DNA of 19,727 nt from Stephanodiscus triporus (taxonomy: Eukaryota > Bacillariophyta > Thalassiosirophyceae > Thalassiosirales > Thalassiosiraceae): the NCBI GenBank assembly GCA_036939755.1, contig JALLAZ010000193.1:1-19727 (forward strand), read 5' to 3'. Shown here piece after piece: positions 8,854-18,799 of this stretch. The notes beneath the pieces are model-generated. The model did no database searches. It was given only the letters and a program-made list of their open reading frames with translations, and had not been told where the DNA came from. The first letter of the stretch is position 1; the number at the start of each line of letters is the position of its first letter. A program made the position numbers and the translations under genes.

Positions 8854-9798
8854 ATGATGGCTGGTATCACGGAAGAAGAGAACATCTTCTTGACTGCACA
8901 AAAGCCGCTTCACGATGATGGAGTATGTGATCGTTCCAATGAGGAGGAGAAAGGAGATGTTTCATTCGGCAACATGAAAGATGCCCTCCTTGAAATCGAG
9001 GCATTGGATGTCCAACTTGCCAACTTAGAGTTAGAATGTAATCAGTGCATTGACGATAATGTCCCTGCATTCGTGGATTATCAGCCAAATGTAGACCTAA
9101 GTGGCGACAGTGCAGTTCCGACGTCCAATATCTCAGCAGCAATCGATATTAAGGACATTTTCACCGACACACGTGACAACAAGATGGTGGGCTGCGTCGA
9201 TGCGATTGAAAGAAAGCATAAATTGACAAATCATTTGCTCACGGTTGAGGAGGAGGAGAGAATTGCCGAAATGATGCTTCAAGACGAGGAAGACATGGAG
9301 AAGTATAGATTTTGCATCCCATCCATAGAGAAGAATAGGGAAGTCGAAATAGACAAGCTTTTGCTTGAGCTGGGGTACGATATTGAGAATGGCGACAACC
9401 GGGTTGAATGTGAAAATACTGAGAGCGAAGAAGAAATCAAGTTGGAAAGAGGAGACCCAACATTGAGAGAGTTGGCAAAAGAACGCACGGCAAGTCTACG
9501 TGAAAAGAGAGTTGATCAAGCATTGCAGAAGTTATTGCTTGAACCACTACCACATGTTGTTCGAATTCCCCAGAAGGTCATCACAGAATGCCAAGATGAA
9601 GTTTCCCAATTGCCTGTCGTGTGCGAGGAGACAGCATTGACTGCTTCCATAGCAGACGAGGTTATCTGCCATTTAGTTCAAAATTTGAAGATGAAATTCG
9701 AGGACGATGGTACGGTGTTGGCAAACCACGAGTCGATTTGTGCGCTGGCTCGATCGATCATGGATCAAGAATTTTCGAAGAAATCCGGTTTGCTCTGA
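8854..9798 (+). CDS. Acidic, helical protein of unknown function; possible flagellar protein
   Basis: A 314-residue Glu/Asp-rich protein with no domain I can name with certainty. The likely helical segments are MKDALLEIEALDVQLANLEL, LTVEEEERIAEMML followed by an acidic stretch, VEIDKLLLELGY, and LREKRVDQALQKLLLE. The pattern of a short helix pair, an EEE-R-AE--L motif and a D-EI-LL-EL segment faintly recalls FSIP1-like flagellar proteins, but I would not rely on this. The better hint is its position, 173 bp from DNAL4 and divergent. Either of two adjacent Met codons could be the start; the first is used. The 3' end is uncertain: a strong acceptor-like sequence (gctaat, pyrimidines, CAG at 9854-9856) follows the stop, and splicing from GT at 9788 would replace the last two residues with a 28-residue tail ending at 9942. 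Confidence 0.7.
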   Translation: MMAGITEEENIFLTAQKPLHDDGVCDRSNEEEKGDVSFGNMKDALLEIEALDVQLANLELECNQCIDDNVPAFVDYQPNVDLSGDSAVPTSNISAAIDIKDIFTDTRDNKMVGCVDAIERKHKLTNHLLTVEEEERIAEMMLQDEEDMEKYRFCIPSIEKNREVEIDKLLLELGYDIENGDNRVECENTESEEEIKLERGDPTLRELAKERTASLREKRVDQALQKLLLEPLPHVVRIPQKVITECQDEVSQLPVVCEETALTASIADEVICHLVQNLKMKFEDDGTVLANHESICALARSIMDQEFSKKSGLL

Positions 9799-10063
9799 CG
9801 TTGATGAAGTGTGTGTTGAATTGGCAAGCGCTGCTAATCATTTTTGCTTTTGACAGGCTGTAGGATGCCTCACCTATCATGGGATTGGATCCGTCAATTG
9901 TCTACCAACTGGACGTTTACAGCTTGTGTGAATGCCTGTTGAAGTGCAGGACGAGTTTCTAACCTTGTAATGGTGCATAGATAAATCAGGTCGAACCAGT
10001 CACTCTGGTTCTAATAATTGTAAATAGTCGAACGTGCTGCCAAGGAAATCTCTACTACTCATG

Positions 10064-11875
10064 TTATTCTCGTTTCATTTGTGTACCTTTTTCAATTGGA
10101 CCAGTAGTCATAGCCACCACACTCAGCCCTCCTTGCTTAGTGCTAAAGGCGACCTTCAGCGGCAATGATGACTCGCGTAACGATCTTGGATCAGTGCCTA
10201 TCATAGTACATCGAATTCTATATGGCAAAGATTTTATGGTTTTTGCAATTTGCGCGTAGATCGAGGTAATGGATTCATCATGCAACATACGCTTTCCGTA
10301 AGGAGGATTGGTGACTACCAATAGATCTCGGGAATCAGAGATCTTATGCGTGGACTGCGGTCGTGATTGAATGGCTAACGGATGAATCTTGAACGAACCG
10401 ACTGTGAAGTCGATGAATTTTTCCACTCCTGCGTGCTTCGAGTTGCTTCTCGCTGCTCGTATTGCTTCTTTGTTGATATCGTTGGCAGCCACCATAATTG
10501 ATTTCGCGTCACCATCTGCAATTGTTGCCAACGACGACAAAGACAACGCCTTGAACTTTATATCATTCCACAGCTCATTGTTGTACAATTTTGTTCCTTG
10601 AAATGGGGGTGAGCGAAATCTCCCTGGAGGGAGCCCCGCAAGGATTGAAGCGCCTTCGATAGCGATCGTCCCAGAACCACAAAGTGGGTCAAACAGTTGT
10701 ACCAACAAATCTGCTTCTCCACTTTTTGTATCACTGTCAAGTGCACCAGCGATAACGGGATCATCTTTGATCAACCATGATTGCAGCGGCTGCAAATTCC
10801 ATCGAGGCTTCAAGCCGCCAGCCATCAATAATGCAAAAGCCAGGTCTTCCCTCAATGGCGCCTTGTGAGGGTTCAATCGATAACCTCTCATATGTAATGG
10901 GATGGCAGAGCTTGAAGAGGATGTGTCAAGCGAGAGCTGCACCTCATCCCTATCGATGCGGACAAGCAATCTGACAACGGGCCGAACTGCTACTCCCTTC
11001 TTAGCGCCATTCGCGATTGCATCCACTCCGGAAACGCTGTTTGTACTATCCAATCCCTTAATACCCAGTACTTCTCCAATAGTCTCTCGTACCCTCTCCT
11101 CCACAGCTTTCGTATGCATCAATTTACTCTTAGATGTGGTCACATGAACTTGCAACTGCCACGACAGGCTGCTTTCTTCTCGCGCAGCGTTAGACCTCGA
11201 ACGAGGAAGGTCTAACCATTGATCCCATCGTTGAGCGACCATTAAATCTTTCAACTTCCTTTTCAGCTCGGGAAAACCGCGAGCACGAAAGAGAGGAGGG
11301 AGGCCAGCAGAGCGAGCACCATTAAGCCTCAAATAAATGTGCGATGCCGTGCCTAAATACAGGTGAAGAACGTAGAGATGGGCCAAGGAAGGGACGATGA
11401 CCTTCACTCCTCCCGGAATCGCCTTTGCCCTGTTACGATCTGATGCTTCGGATTTTGCAAGAAGATATGATACTTCCTCCAACAATAATGGCTCCAGTCC
11501 CGGCAGGCATGCGACGAATATAGAAAATGGACCTTGTAGGGGTTTTGGCGTTGTTTTTTTGTAAGATTGCTTTGCTAGCTTTGGCGGAATCTTGCTGTCC
11601 TTCCGAGGACGCGGATGCAGATCGTCGGATAGGTCCTTAATTCTTCGATTTAATTGTTGTATCCTATGGGAGGTTTGCGACTTGCCACCCCCCCTCTCAT
11701 CCAGCATTCGATCCACTTTTCTCTTCGGACTCGTCTTAAATGGCGATGGTGTGCTTGAGTACGAGCGTGACGACCCGCCTTCAATGGTATCGCTGGCAGA
11801 ATTAAACCCACCATGCCACCTGAAATGTTTTGGGACGTTGGAATTTTGGACGGCTCTCGCGAAACGAGCTGACAT
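10064..11875 (-). CDS. THUMP-domain RNA guanine-N2 methyltransferase, RlmL-N/UPF0020 family
   Basis: A 603-residue single-exon protein. A basic Ser/Arg-rich N-terminal extension (1-112), whose first 20 residues look like a mitochondrial presequence, leads into a THUMP-type RNA-binding region (about 116-320; FSIFVACLPGLEPLLLEEV, later RIDRDEVQLSLDTS). Then come LHMRGYR and APLREDLAFALL, the AdoMet motif DPLCGSGT (396-403), ANDINKEAI (464-472), and the catalytic NPPYGKR (523-529). This is the layout of the RlmL half of bacterial RlmKL, which makes m2G2445 in 23S rRNA; the second (RlmK) half is absent, as in other eukaryotic members. It probably modifies an rRNA, plausibly organellar, but the compartment is inferred from the N-terminus only. 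It ends facing the acidic-protein gene and diverges from the HMG gene. Confidence 0.88.
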   Translation of the reverse strand: MSARFARAVQNSNVPKHFRWHGGFNSASDTIEGGSSRSYSSTPSPFKTSPKRKVDRMLDERGGGKSQTSHRIQQLNRRIKDLSDDLHPRPRKDSKIPPKLAKQSYKKTTPKPLQGPFSIFVACLPGLEPLLLEEVSYLLAKSEASDRNRAKAIPGGVKVIVPSLAHLYVLHLYLGTASHIYLRLNGARSAGLPPLFRARGFPELKRKLKDLMVAQRWDQWLDLPRSRSNAAREESSLSWQLQVHVTTSKSKLMHTKAVEERVRETIGEVLGIKGLDSTNSVSGVDAIANGAKKGVAVRPVVRLLVRIDRDEVQLSLDTSSSSSAIPLHMRGYRLNPHKAPLREDLAFALLMAGGLKPRWNLQPLQSWLIKDDPVIAGALDSDTKSGEADLLVQLFDPLCGSGTIAIEGASILAGLPPGRFRSPPFQGTKLYNNELWNDIKFKALSLSSLATIADGDAKSIMVAANDINKEAIRAARSNSKHAGVEKFIDFTVGSFKIHPLAIQSRPQSTHKISDSRDLLVVTNPPYGKRMLHDESITSIYAQIAKTIKSLPYRIRCTMIGTDPRSLRESSLPLKVAFSTKQGGLSVVAMTTGPIEKGTQMKRE

Positions 11876-12620
11876 GATCGGGTTGCGGAGCGCTCACCTC
11901 ACACCTCCGGTCGGTTTTCGCTTGTTATGTGGTGGTTTGTGATGTGATAGAGATAGTATACGAACGACGACGGTCTTTATTTTTGTTGGGGAGGGGCGGA
12001 AAACCGGGGGTTCCTGGAATCACTGAGGGTTTAAAAGAAATCACAGCCTCAGTGGGAGGGAAGCGAAATTCTCGACATTCAGGGACCCGAGGTAAATTTA
12101 CGCCAAACGTACCATACAGTAAAACATACTCTACCATATATGGTGTACATACTCTACATACTAACTGATCGTACTACCATACCTATCTACCTAGTCGATC
12201 ATACAAAGAACAAAGAACCCACATCTTCCGCCCAAAGGCATACAAAAACATTATTAGTAGACAGACACAGATAGCATTTTTCAACGCAAATGTTAGTCTG
12301 CCAGTTACAGTACTGTATCAGATGCTGAGGGAATTAATTCACTTAAATTAATGGCATATGACGTAACTGTCCCAGTATTAGTAGGAAAGCATTTTTTTCT
12401 TGGCGTTCTTGTCGTCGGCGCGCCTAAAATTTGTTAGCCGTTTTCACTTACAAAGTTTTTACGATGCGTTTCTTCGCCTCCACAGACCGCTCTTCGCTCG
12501 AAAAAACAAATCACATCAATCATCGCGCAAAAGTACTTTAGGAGTACTTCAGCAACAAGCACAAATAATATTGTGCCCCCCCCTCGCTACCATAAAACCA
12601 ACCTAACAACACAACCGACC
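11876..12620. promoter_or_regulatory. Divergent intergenic region between methyltransferase (-) and HMG-box (+) genes
   Basis: It holds no supported gene. It contains a run of related TAC/CAT-rich words at about 12105-12205, an exact 12-bp palindrome accatatatggt at 12133-12144 whose core fits the CArG consensus, and an 8-bp inverted repeat (cactgagg/cctcagtg) near 12023-12053. Short frames on both strands look like chance. Confidence 0.5.
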
Positions 12621-13344
12621 ATGAGCTCCGAAGACGAAGATCTTGATTCAGTGAGTGAGGAGGAGGAAGCGCCCCAAAAGGCTAAGAAGCAGCGCAAGAA
12701 GAAGGGCAAGAAGGATCCCAACAAGCCAAAGAGGAACATGAGCGCATTCTTCCTTTATTCTAACGCGAACAGGGATAGGGTCAAGGAGGAGAATCCGGAG
12801 GCAAAGTTCGGTGATATTGTGAGTGTATCTATCTACCGACGCCGTTGAACATTCCGCATTTCATTTTTCGGCATAGTCTGTTTGAGTTGGCGCCGCGCAC
12901 TGTGTCTGTTTTTACTATCTTCGCTCGGCAGGCTCCGCCCGGTCTGGCTACTGCCTGAGAGCGCGCTGTAGAGAGATAGGAGTGGCTAGATAGGCACAGT
13001 CGGCATGAGTGTGCCTGCCGCATGGGCTGTCGCCTTCGCGCCATGTCCTATTATCTAACATCGCGCTCTCCTACTTATCTCCGCCGCTCCCTTCCCTATC
13101 CGCACAGGCAAAGATCATGTCTGTCGAGTTCAAGGAGATGTCCGCCAGCGAAAGGGCGAAATGGGATAAACTCGCCGTCGCGGACAAAGAGCGTTACCAA
13201 GCCGCGATGGAGGACTATGAGCCTCCCTCCGAGGACGATTCCCCTCCTTCCAAGAAGAAGGCCGCTGCCAAGAAGAAGGTCGCACCAGCACCCAAGGCTT
13301 CGCCCAAGAAGAAGCCCACCGCCAAGGGCAAAGCCAAGAAATGA
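12621..13344 (+). CDS. HMG-box (HMGB/NHP6-like) chromatin protein, two exons
   Basis: Exon 1 (12621-12818) and exon 2 (13108-13344) join across a 289-nt GTGAGT...CAG intron in phase 0, giving 144 residues. The order is an acidic N-terminus (1-17), a Lys-rich stretch (20-31), one HMG box (about 32-103; begins DPNKPKRNMSAFFLYSNANR, later MSVEFKEMSASERAKWDKLA and DKERYQAAMEDY), and a Lys/Pro/Ala-rich basic tail. The intron falls inside the box, between helices 1 and 2. Single-box HMGB proteins bend DNA without sequence preference and assist chromatin remodelling and transcription. The ATG at 12621 is chosen because the peptide before it in the same frame (from 12573) is not HMG-like and an ACC precedes the ATG. 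It converges with TTI1. Confidence 0.93.
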
Positions 13345-13530
13345 GTCTAGCTTGTATTTGGGTTACAAAATAGCATTCTGCACAACATACTTACTTCATA
13401 AGTAGACTCGAGAACATGTAACAGAATATTGCTCTTCTCCTCTACATTTTTGGCTTTTGTTGATTTGCTCTTTCGCGTTAGACACTGGTAAAAAAAGAAT
13501 TGTCTTATTTGATAATGACGAGTCTACACT

Positions 13531-16500
13531 TCATATTTGCTGCTCAGGAAGTTCCTTCAAGAATTCTAGGAGCTCACAGGCCTTTTTCGCCAACACGATG
13601 TCACCATACCCTTTCCTCGATGAAATTACTGCTGTCACTGTTTTCGAGAATGACAGAGATGTTGGCGACGAGGCAGACGGAGAAAAGGGAATGGGATTGC
13701 AAGGGAATGGTCTCCGAGAAAGCACTTGTAATCCACGCCACAGAGCATCACAGTCTACTGCCAGCATTGCCTTTAGAGTAGCCATCGCTCCATCACAAAT
13801 GGGACCTCCGACTGCCAGCAAGGGGAAGAGCATGGCTCCTATAGAAGAGATCAAGCCTGACAAACCATGCCGACAGCCCGACTCATATGCACACTTCAAA
13901 CAGTCAATGATGGACAAGAATAAATAATGCTTTTGGGCGGCGAACGACGAAGGTTGTTCGAGACGACCTATACTATCAATATTCGTGGAAAGAAGTTCTG
14001 ACATAAGCATTGAAATGACGGGATAGGCATCATTTTCGAACCGATCCACAAAAAAGCCATCCGAACTCATGCTTAGTTCGGAGACTATGAGAAGAAGCTT
14101 GGATATTAATACTTCTACCTGAGCCCTTGAGGGACCTTCCTCTTGATCAGCGGCCATAATGTGGCCTATGGAAAGCTCTGACCGTGATATTTTATTCAAT
14201 GCCAAAAGCGACATCGAAGCCGATCGAAGTCGGGCTACAACGGAAGGCCAGAACTCAGCTATTGCTGGAAAAATAGGATTGCTTGCTGATTCGCCATGCG
14301 ACTTCCTTCGAAAAGAACCAACTCTGCCAAGGGAATGAAATCCAGATAATATTGTTTCGCAGCATAGCACTTGGATTTGGATATCTGCATAACACAGTAG
14401 ATAACAGCATCGAGATAGTATGATTTTGATTGAGCCAATCTCATGCGTGAAATCTAGTCCACCTTCATCATTTCGAGACAGTAGGTTGTTTACCGGAAGG
14501 GCATCATCAAGAGATTCGTTGTTGTCATTAATCTCTGGCTGATCAGATACATCGATGGAATCATTATCGTCTACGCATCCAGCTAAATCCACATTCAACT
14601 GAAAGTCGATTCGTTGAAGCCAATCATCTTCGTCCTCTATGGTTTCTGCCGCAGAAACGCTAAGATTGCTAATATGCTTTACAACGGATGAATCCATAAA
14701 GGTGCTCATCGATCGAAAGACTCTAGCTATATCGACTATGCTCAAGCTTGTAATGCGCGACTGCCGATCCAAGTGATTCAGCAAGCAATTGAGCATGTGT
14801 CCGACCAAGGAAACATGACCAGTGCAATATTGCATAACAGTCCCATTGCTTGATTCTTTCATGCCGGTAGAAGTTGAACCCCCATGAACTGCTGAGCGAA
14901 GTATTACATCAACTACGCCGACAATTGATCGTTCCATGGAGATTTGGTCTCTTGCATACGTGCGAAGTCTCAAGGATACGACATCAACCAAATAGTCGAA
15001 ATTCGATGCGATCAACGATGAAATGCCTTCGAGTCCAATTGCAAGTGTGATTTCCTGAAGCAAGAAGATTGATGCTATTTGCACAGATGGGTGATTGCCT
15101 ATGGGAGATGCTCTTTCTAGGATGGGAAAGAGTACAGTTGGTAGGTGCAATCTCATTCTGTCACCAAGTGCTCGGGTAAATTGACGTATGAACCCCATTA
15201 GGACCGAAATAAGGATTGCATTGCTATTCATGATAGTGACCGATGGATCTGCACCTGCTTGTATTTGACGGCAGTGCTGAGTCCCCGTTTTTTCATCCCC
15301 GCCTTTTGCATCTACGTGGCGCATGTCAAACACAGTTGGTAACGTCCACAAGGAATCGCTTATGATTACCGGGAACACCGACGACGCCAACGACGAAAAG
15401 ATATGCAGAGAAGATTCAGACATCTGTTCGTTTGGCCCGTTTCGTATTATCCCTGTCAATAACTCTGTGGCAAACACGCACTGTCCAGACCAATCCAGTC
15501 GAAGATCTAATCCTTCGCTGATAAAAAGATGGTGGTTACCAACACTGCTTGTAAATAATGACCGAGAGCAAGACTCGAACATATCTGCAAAACAAGCATC
15601 AATGACGAACGCGCATCTTTTAATCCCGAGGACTCTGGCGAACAGTTGGGCCGTGTGCCGCGCAGCAGCAATGGAAGACTCGTCTCGTAGATGGAGGAAG
15701 CGACAGCAGTTTTTACTGATATCGAGGGAGGAGGAGGGCGTATCCATTATTTCGATAATCGGACTGCAAGTAATGCTGTCGATGTCTGGGGAAAAGAGAA
15801 CTTATTATACAAATAATGGGAAATGCTGACATTAGTTGACTGGCCGCTTTGGCAAGGTAAAGGATCGTTGACTTCCATTGACTGCAAAGCATGCAGTTTT
15901 CGTTTCTCACCCGAAAAAGTCCTCTTCACCGTATCCACGGCTTCGACGCAAGAGAGGGCGGGCCCAATATCACTTTTCGCCCCCTTCATTTTCCGCAAAT
16001 CGAAGTCATCATAATTGTCATTACCACGAAAGGACAACATGAGATAGCCATCAATCAGTCGGAGATGATGTCGGACATGTATTTCTCGTCCATTCATTGC
16101 GAACGCCGGCAGTGCTTCCATCAATTCAAGTATTGTCGGGACGATGATCGAGCTCAAATGCGTCCTCCACCTACTTGTTACCATGCCATCGCCACAGAGG
16201 TAGTAGGACTTGTAAGATATCATGACTTTACTCGCACAACGCGTCAGTGCGGCATCCTCAACGTCATTGCCATCTCCCAATGTCAGAAAGCAATATTCCA
16301 GTGTCTTCCTTTCAAGCGTTCTTTGATTGGATTCCGTCCAGAAGTATCGGACATTCGTCGTCAGTATGGTCTGACAGAGACATAGTCCACTTTTGCGCAG
16401 TTCGATGCTGGAGCGATGATGATGGCCGTTGGCGGCAGCGGCGTTGGGTAACATGCTGAGCAGCACCAAAATAGGACCTATCAAGCGATTGTTCACTTCA

Positions 16501-18455
16501 GTTTTCAATTCTCGAATCGTTATCCCCTCCTCCTCGTCGGGAGCTGTTGACAAAGGATCATTTGCGAACAAAGCCGCGTCGTTTGTATTCGGCAATCGCG
16601 ATTTCGACGATGGTAGGCGTCGTTGCGCGGCGATGACAGCCATGAGAGAGGCGGCGACGTCGTCCGACACCGTCGTGGGTCGTCGAGGCTCGTCGGTGCC
16701 CAACGTTCGTTCCAGCAAGAGCGCGAGAGCTCGAATCGATGCCGCAGTCGCCCTGTTGTACGATGACGACGCCCCCGACGGCGAATATTGAAGTCTCGAC
16801 AAGGCGAACCGGTACAAGCCAGCGAAGCAACCGGGCAGCATTGACCTCCACAAATTGGCAGACGACAAGCCGTTCAATAGCGAGCACAGCGTCCTCAGAA
16901 CCTCGAGCTGCAGTGCCGAATTATCACCCTTCCCTCCCACCGCCTTGCTCCTCTCGTTCATCCCCGCCTCCCCTTCGTCTCGACGTGATCGTGGGGGGGA
17001 CAACAGCGACAAGCACCCCTCCACGAGACGCGCCACCAACGCTCCTCCCATGGCAGAACTGACCTCGCGAGCGATGACCTGAGATAGCATTGTCTTCATC
17101 GAGCTTTCGTGCTTCTCGTCATTACCATTTTCCGAGCAATACCCTAGGCTTCCATTTCGTCGTTGACGTTGCATCAAGGATCTCCCGTCGCTGCCTCCAT
17201 CGCCGTCGTGAATACTCTTCACATCGTTGTCGCTACGAATTGTAACGAAGAAGGATTGTAGGCATGATAAAACTGCAATGGCGCAGTCCTCGCCCCTGTC
17301 CAAGGCATGATGACATATGCCGGGAAAGCCGTTCATGGTGGCGCCGATGATCTTTGCCTCTCCCTGGGAACTCTTGTTCTCGTCATCACCATCTCCTTCA
17401 TCATCATCATCATCACCGTCATATTGGTCAGTGCCATCGTCGTGATCGCGAGAGTCGCGTCCACCCCTCGGTGTATCGCCATCCTCCTCCTCCGCGACGT
17501 CGCCGTCTCGATCGCGATCGACGTCGTCATTAGGAATTCCCCCGAGCGACGACAACGCCACGGCACACGACACCAGGGATGGGAGCACGAACGCCGCGAC
17601 GACGACAACGTCATCGTCGTCGTCTTCGGCGGCGGCGGCGGCGGCGGCATCCCCCCCCGCGATCGCGATCCGTCGTCGTCGTCGTCGTCGTCTTCGAAGC
17701 GAAGGCGACGCCGCCCTCCAAAGGAACATCAGGGACGACGCCGCCCCCTCCACGCACGCGTTGACGGCGCTCCCGCATATCATTTCGTAGGATGCGTACG
17801 TCGACGACGACGTCGACGTACGTCGTCGTCCCCTCGTCGCTCGTCGCAGCCGTCCGCCGCACTGCATAATGTCGCACAGGACCGACGCCGCTCCGCACGC
17901 ACGACGTACGATCGCCTCTCGCGCCGCGTCGTCCCGTCCTCCCACTTCACCCCCCTCCCCTTCCTCCCCTTCTTCCTCCCCTTCCTCCTCTTCCTCTTCC
18001 TCCTCCGATCCGCCGTCCGCGACGACGACGCGAGCGACGTCCTCCAGGGCCGCGCGAAGCAGCGCGAGCAGTCGCCGCATCTCCCCGAGGCGGGCCATCG
18101 TCGTCACGGCCTGCTCCTCCGTCCTCGTCGTCGTCCTCCGCCGAGGGATGACGGCCGCCTTCGGACCGTCGTGGACGTCGAGGGCGTCGTCTACCCCGTC
18201 ATCCTCCTCCTCGTCCTCGTCCTCCTCCTCGAAAACGGTGCGCAGTAGGACCAGGCGTCGGACGATAGGATCGACGATCGCTTCCAGGGCGAGGAGCGCC
18301 TCATCGGTCGCGGTCGTTGAAGACCAATCCCGCCGCCGCCGTTGCCGCTGCATGGTCGGTCCTTCTCTCACTTTTCTCTGGCCTTTTTTTAGGGGGAGCA
18401 GGAGCGAGGCAGGAGGGAATTCGCGGGAAATCCAGCCGCGCCACCTCAAGCTCAC
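13531..18455 (-). CDS. TTI1: TELO2-interacting protein 1 (TTI1) homologue, HEAT-repeat subunit of the TTT complex, two exons
   Basis: Two long minus-strand frames are one gene. Exon 1 (18455-15911) ends at a GTGAGA donor. A 125-nt intron with CTAAT and a ttccccag acceptor leads to exon 2 (15785-13531). The phase-1 join reads FSD-IDSI and gives 1,599 residues. An ATG at 18353 (residue 35, preceded by ACC) is an equally likely start. The TTI1 call rests on the C-terminal half: VQIASIFLLQEI and FDYLVDVVSLRLR (about 1083-1123, like the DYLVNGISLNLR block), FWPSVVARLR (1360-1369, like AWPSLVHRL), and a final helix LLEFLKEL. With TELO2 and TTI2, TTI1 helps HSP90 mature PIKK kinases such as mTOR, ATM and ATR. 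Animal TTI1 has about 1,090 residues; the excess here lies in Glu-, Asp-, Arg- and Ala-rich repeats in exon 1. Confidence 0.85.
17669..17692. repeat. (CGT)n trinucleotide repeat in TTI1 exon 1
   Basis: Seven or eight CGT units, read on the minus strand as part of a nine-residue Arg tract. The homologous site in the 19331-19727 copy has only four Arg codons. Confidence 0.8.
17795..17822. repeat. Perfect 11-bp inverted repeat with 6-bp centre inside TTI1
   Basis: The arms cgtacgtcgac (17795-17805) and gtcgacgtacg (17812-17822) flank gacgac. The sequence is coding on the minus strand (Ser/Thr-rich segment before YASYE). It is not kept in the duplicated copy. Confidence 0.8.
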
Positions 18456-18564
18456 AATCAGAACCTCCTGGAGCAGCGCGGGGTGGGATTATTATTTTTT
18501 GGGACACGACCCATCTACCATAAATTGCGGAACGATTCTATCAGTGGACGATAACTCAAATCAA

Positions 18565-18662
18565 TGACCAAACCGAAGCATGAGAACCGAAGCCTGGCAT
18601 GAGAACGCGAGCACCGGTGACAGCTGACCAAACCAAAGCCTGCTCAATGAACGCGAGCACCC
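18565..18662. repeat. Imperfect direct repeat upstream of the secreted peptide gene
   Basis: Two copies begin tgaccaaacc(g/a)aagc at 18565 and 18625 and end (g)aacgcgagcacc near 18615 and 18661. The first copy also holds an internal partial repeat, gaaccgaagcctgg. Confidence 0.75.
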
Positions 18663-18690
18663 GCGTTCGGCCGGCTTCTGTTTGATATCC

Positions 18691-18703
18691 CATAAAAAAT
18701 AAA
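18691..18703 (+). promoter_or_regulatory. TATA-like element of the secreted peptide gene
   Basis: cataaaaaataaa lies 97 bp before the ATG at 18800 and just downstream of the direct repeats. It is the clearest AT-rich core-promoter candidate in the window. Confidence 0.4.
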
Positions 18704-18799
18704 CACTCCACCCCCTCCCACACACCAAACACCAAGTCCCAAGGCAGATCTGCACCGCCACAGATCATAATCATACGGAGTGAGAAACGCAATCATAGC

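Noticed and set aside
13457..13927. 156-codon plus-strand frame opposite the TTI1 3' end
   Set aside because: Antisense shadow; no domain and the TTI1 frame is conserved there.
15323..16385. Plus-strand frames of 168 and 164 codons opposite TTI1
   Set aside because: Overlap TTI1 coding sequence and its intron; compositions are ordinary chance frames.
17307..18248. 313-codon plus-strand frame opposite TTI1 exon 1
   Set aside because: Antisense shadow of CGT/GAC-rich codons; the translation is Ser/Arg/His low complexity with no domain, while the minus strand carries TTI1.
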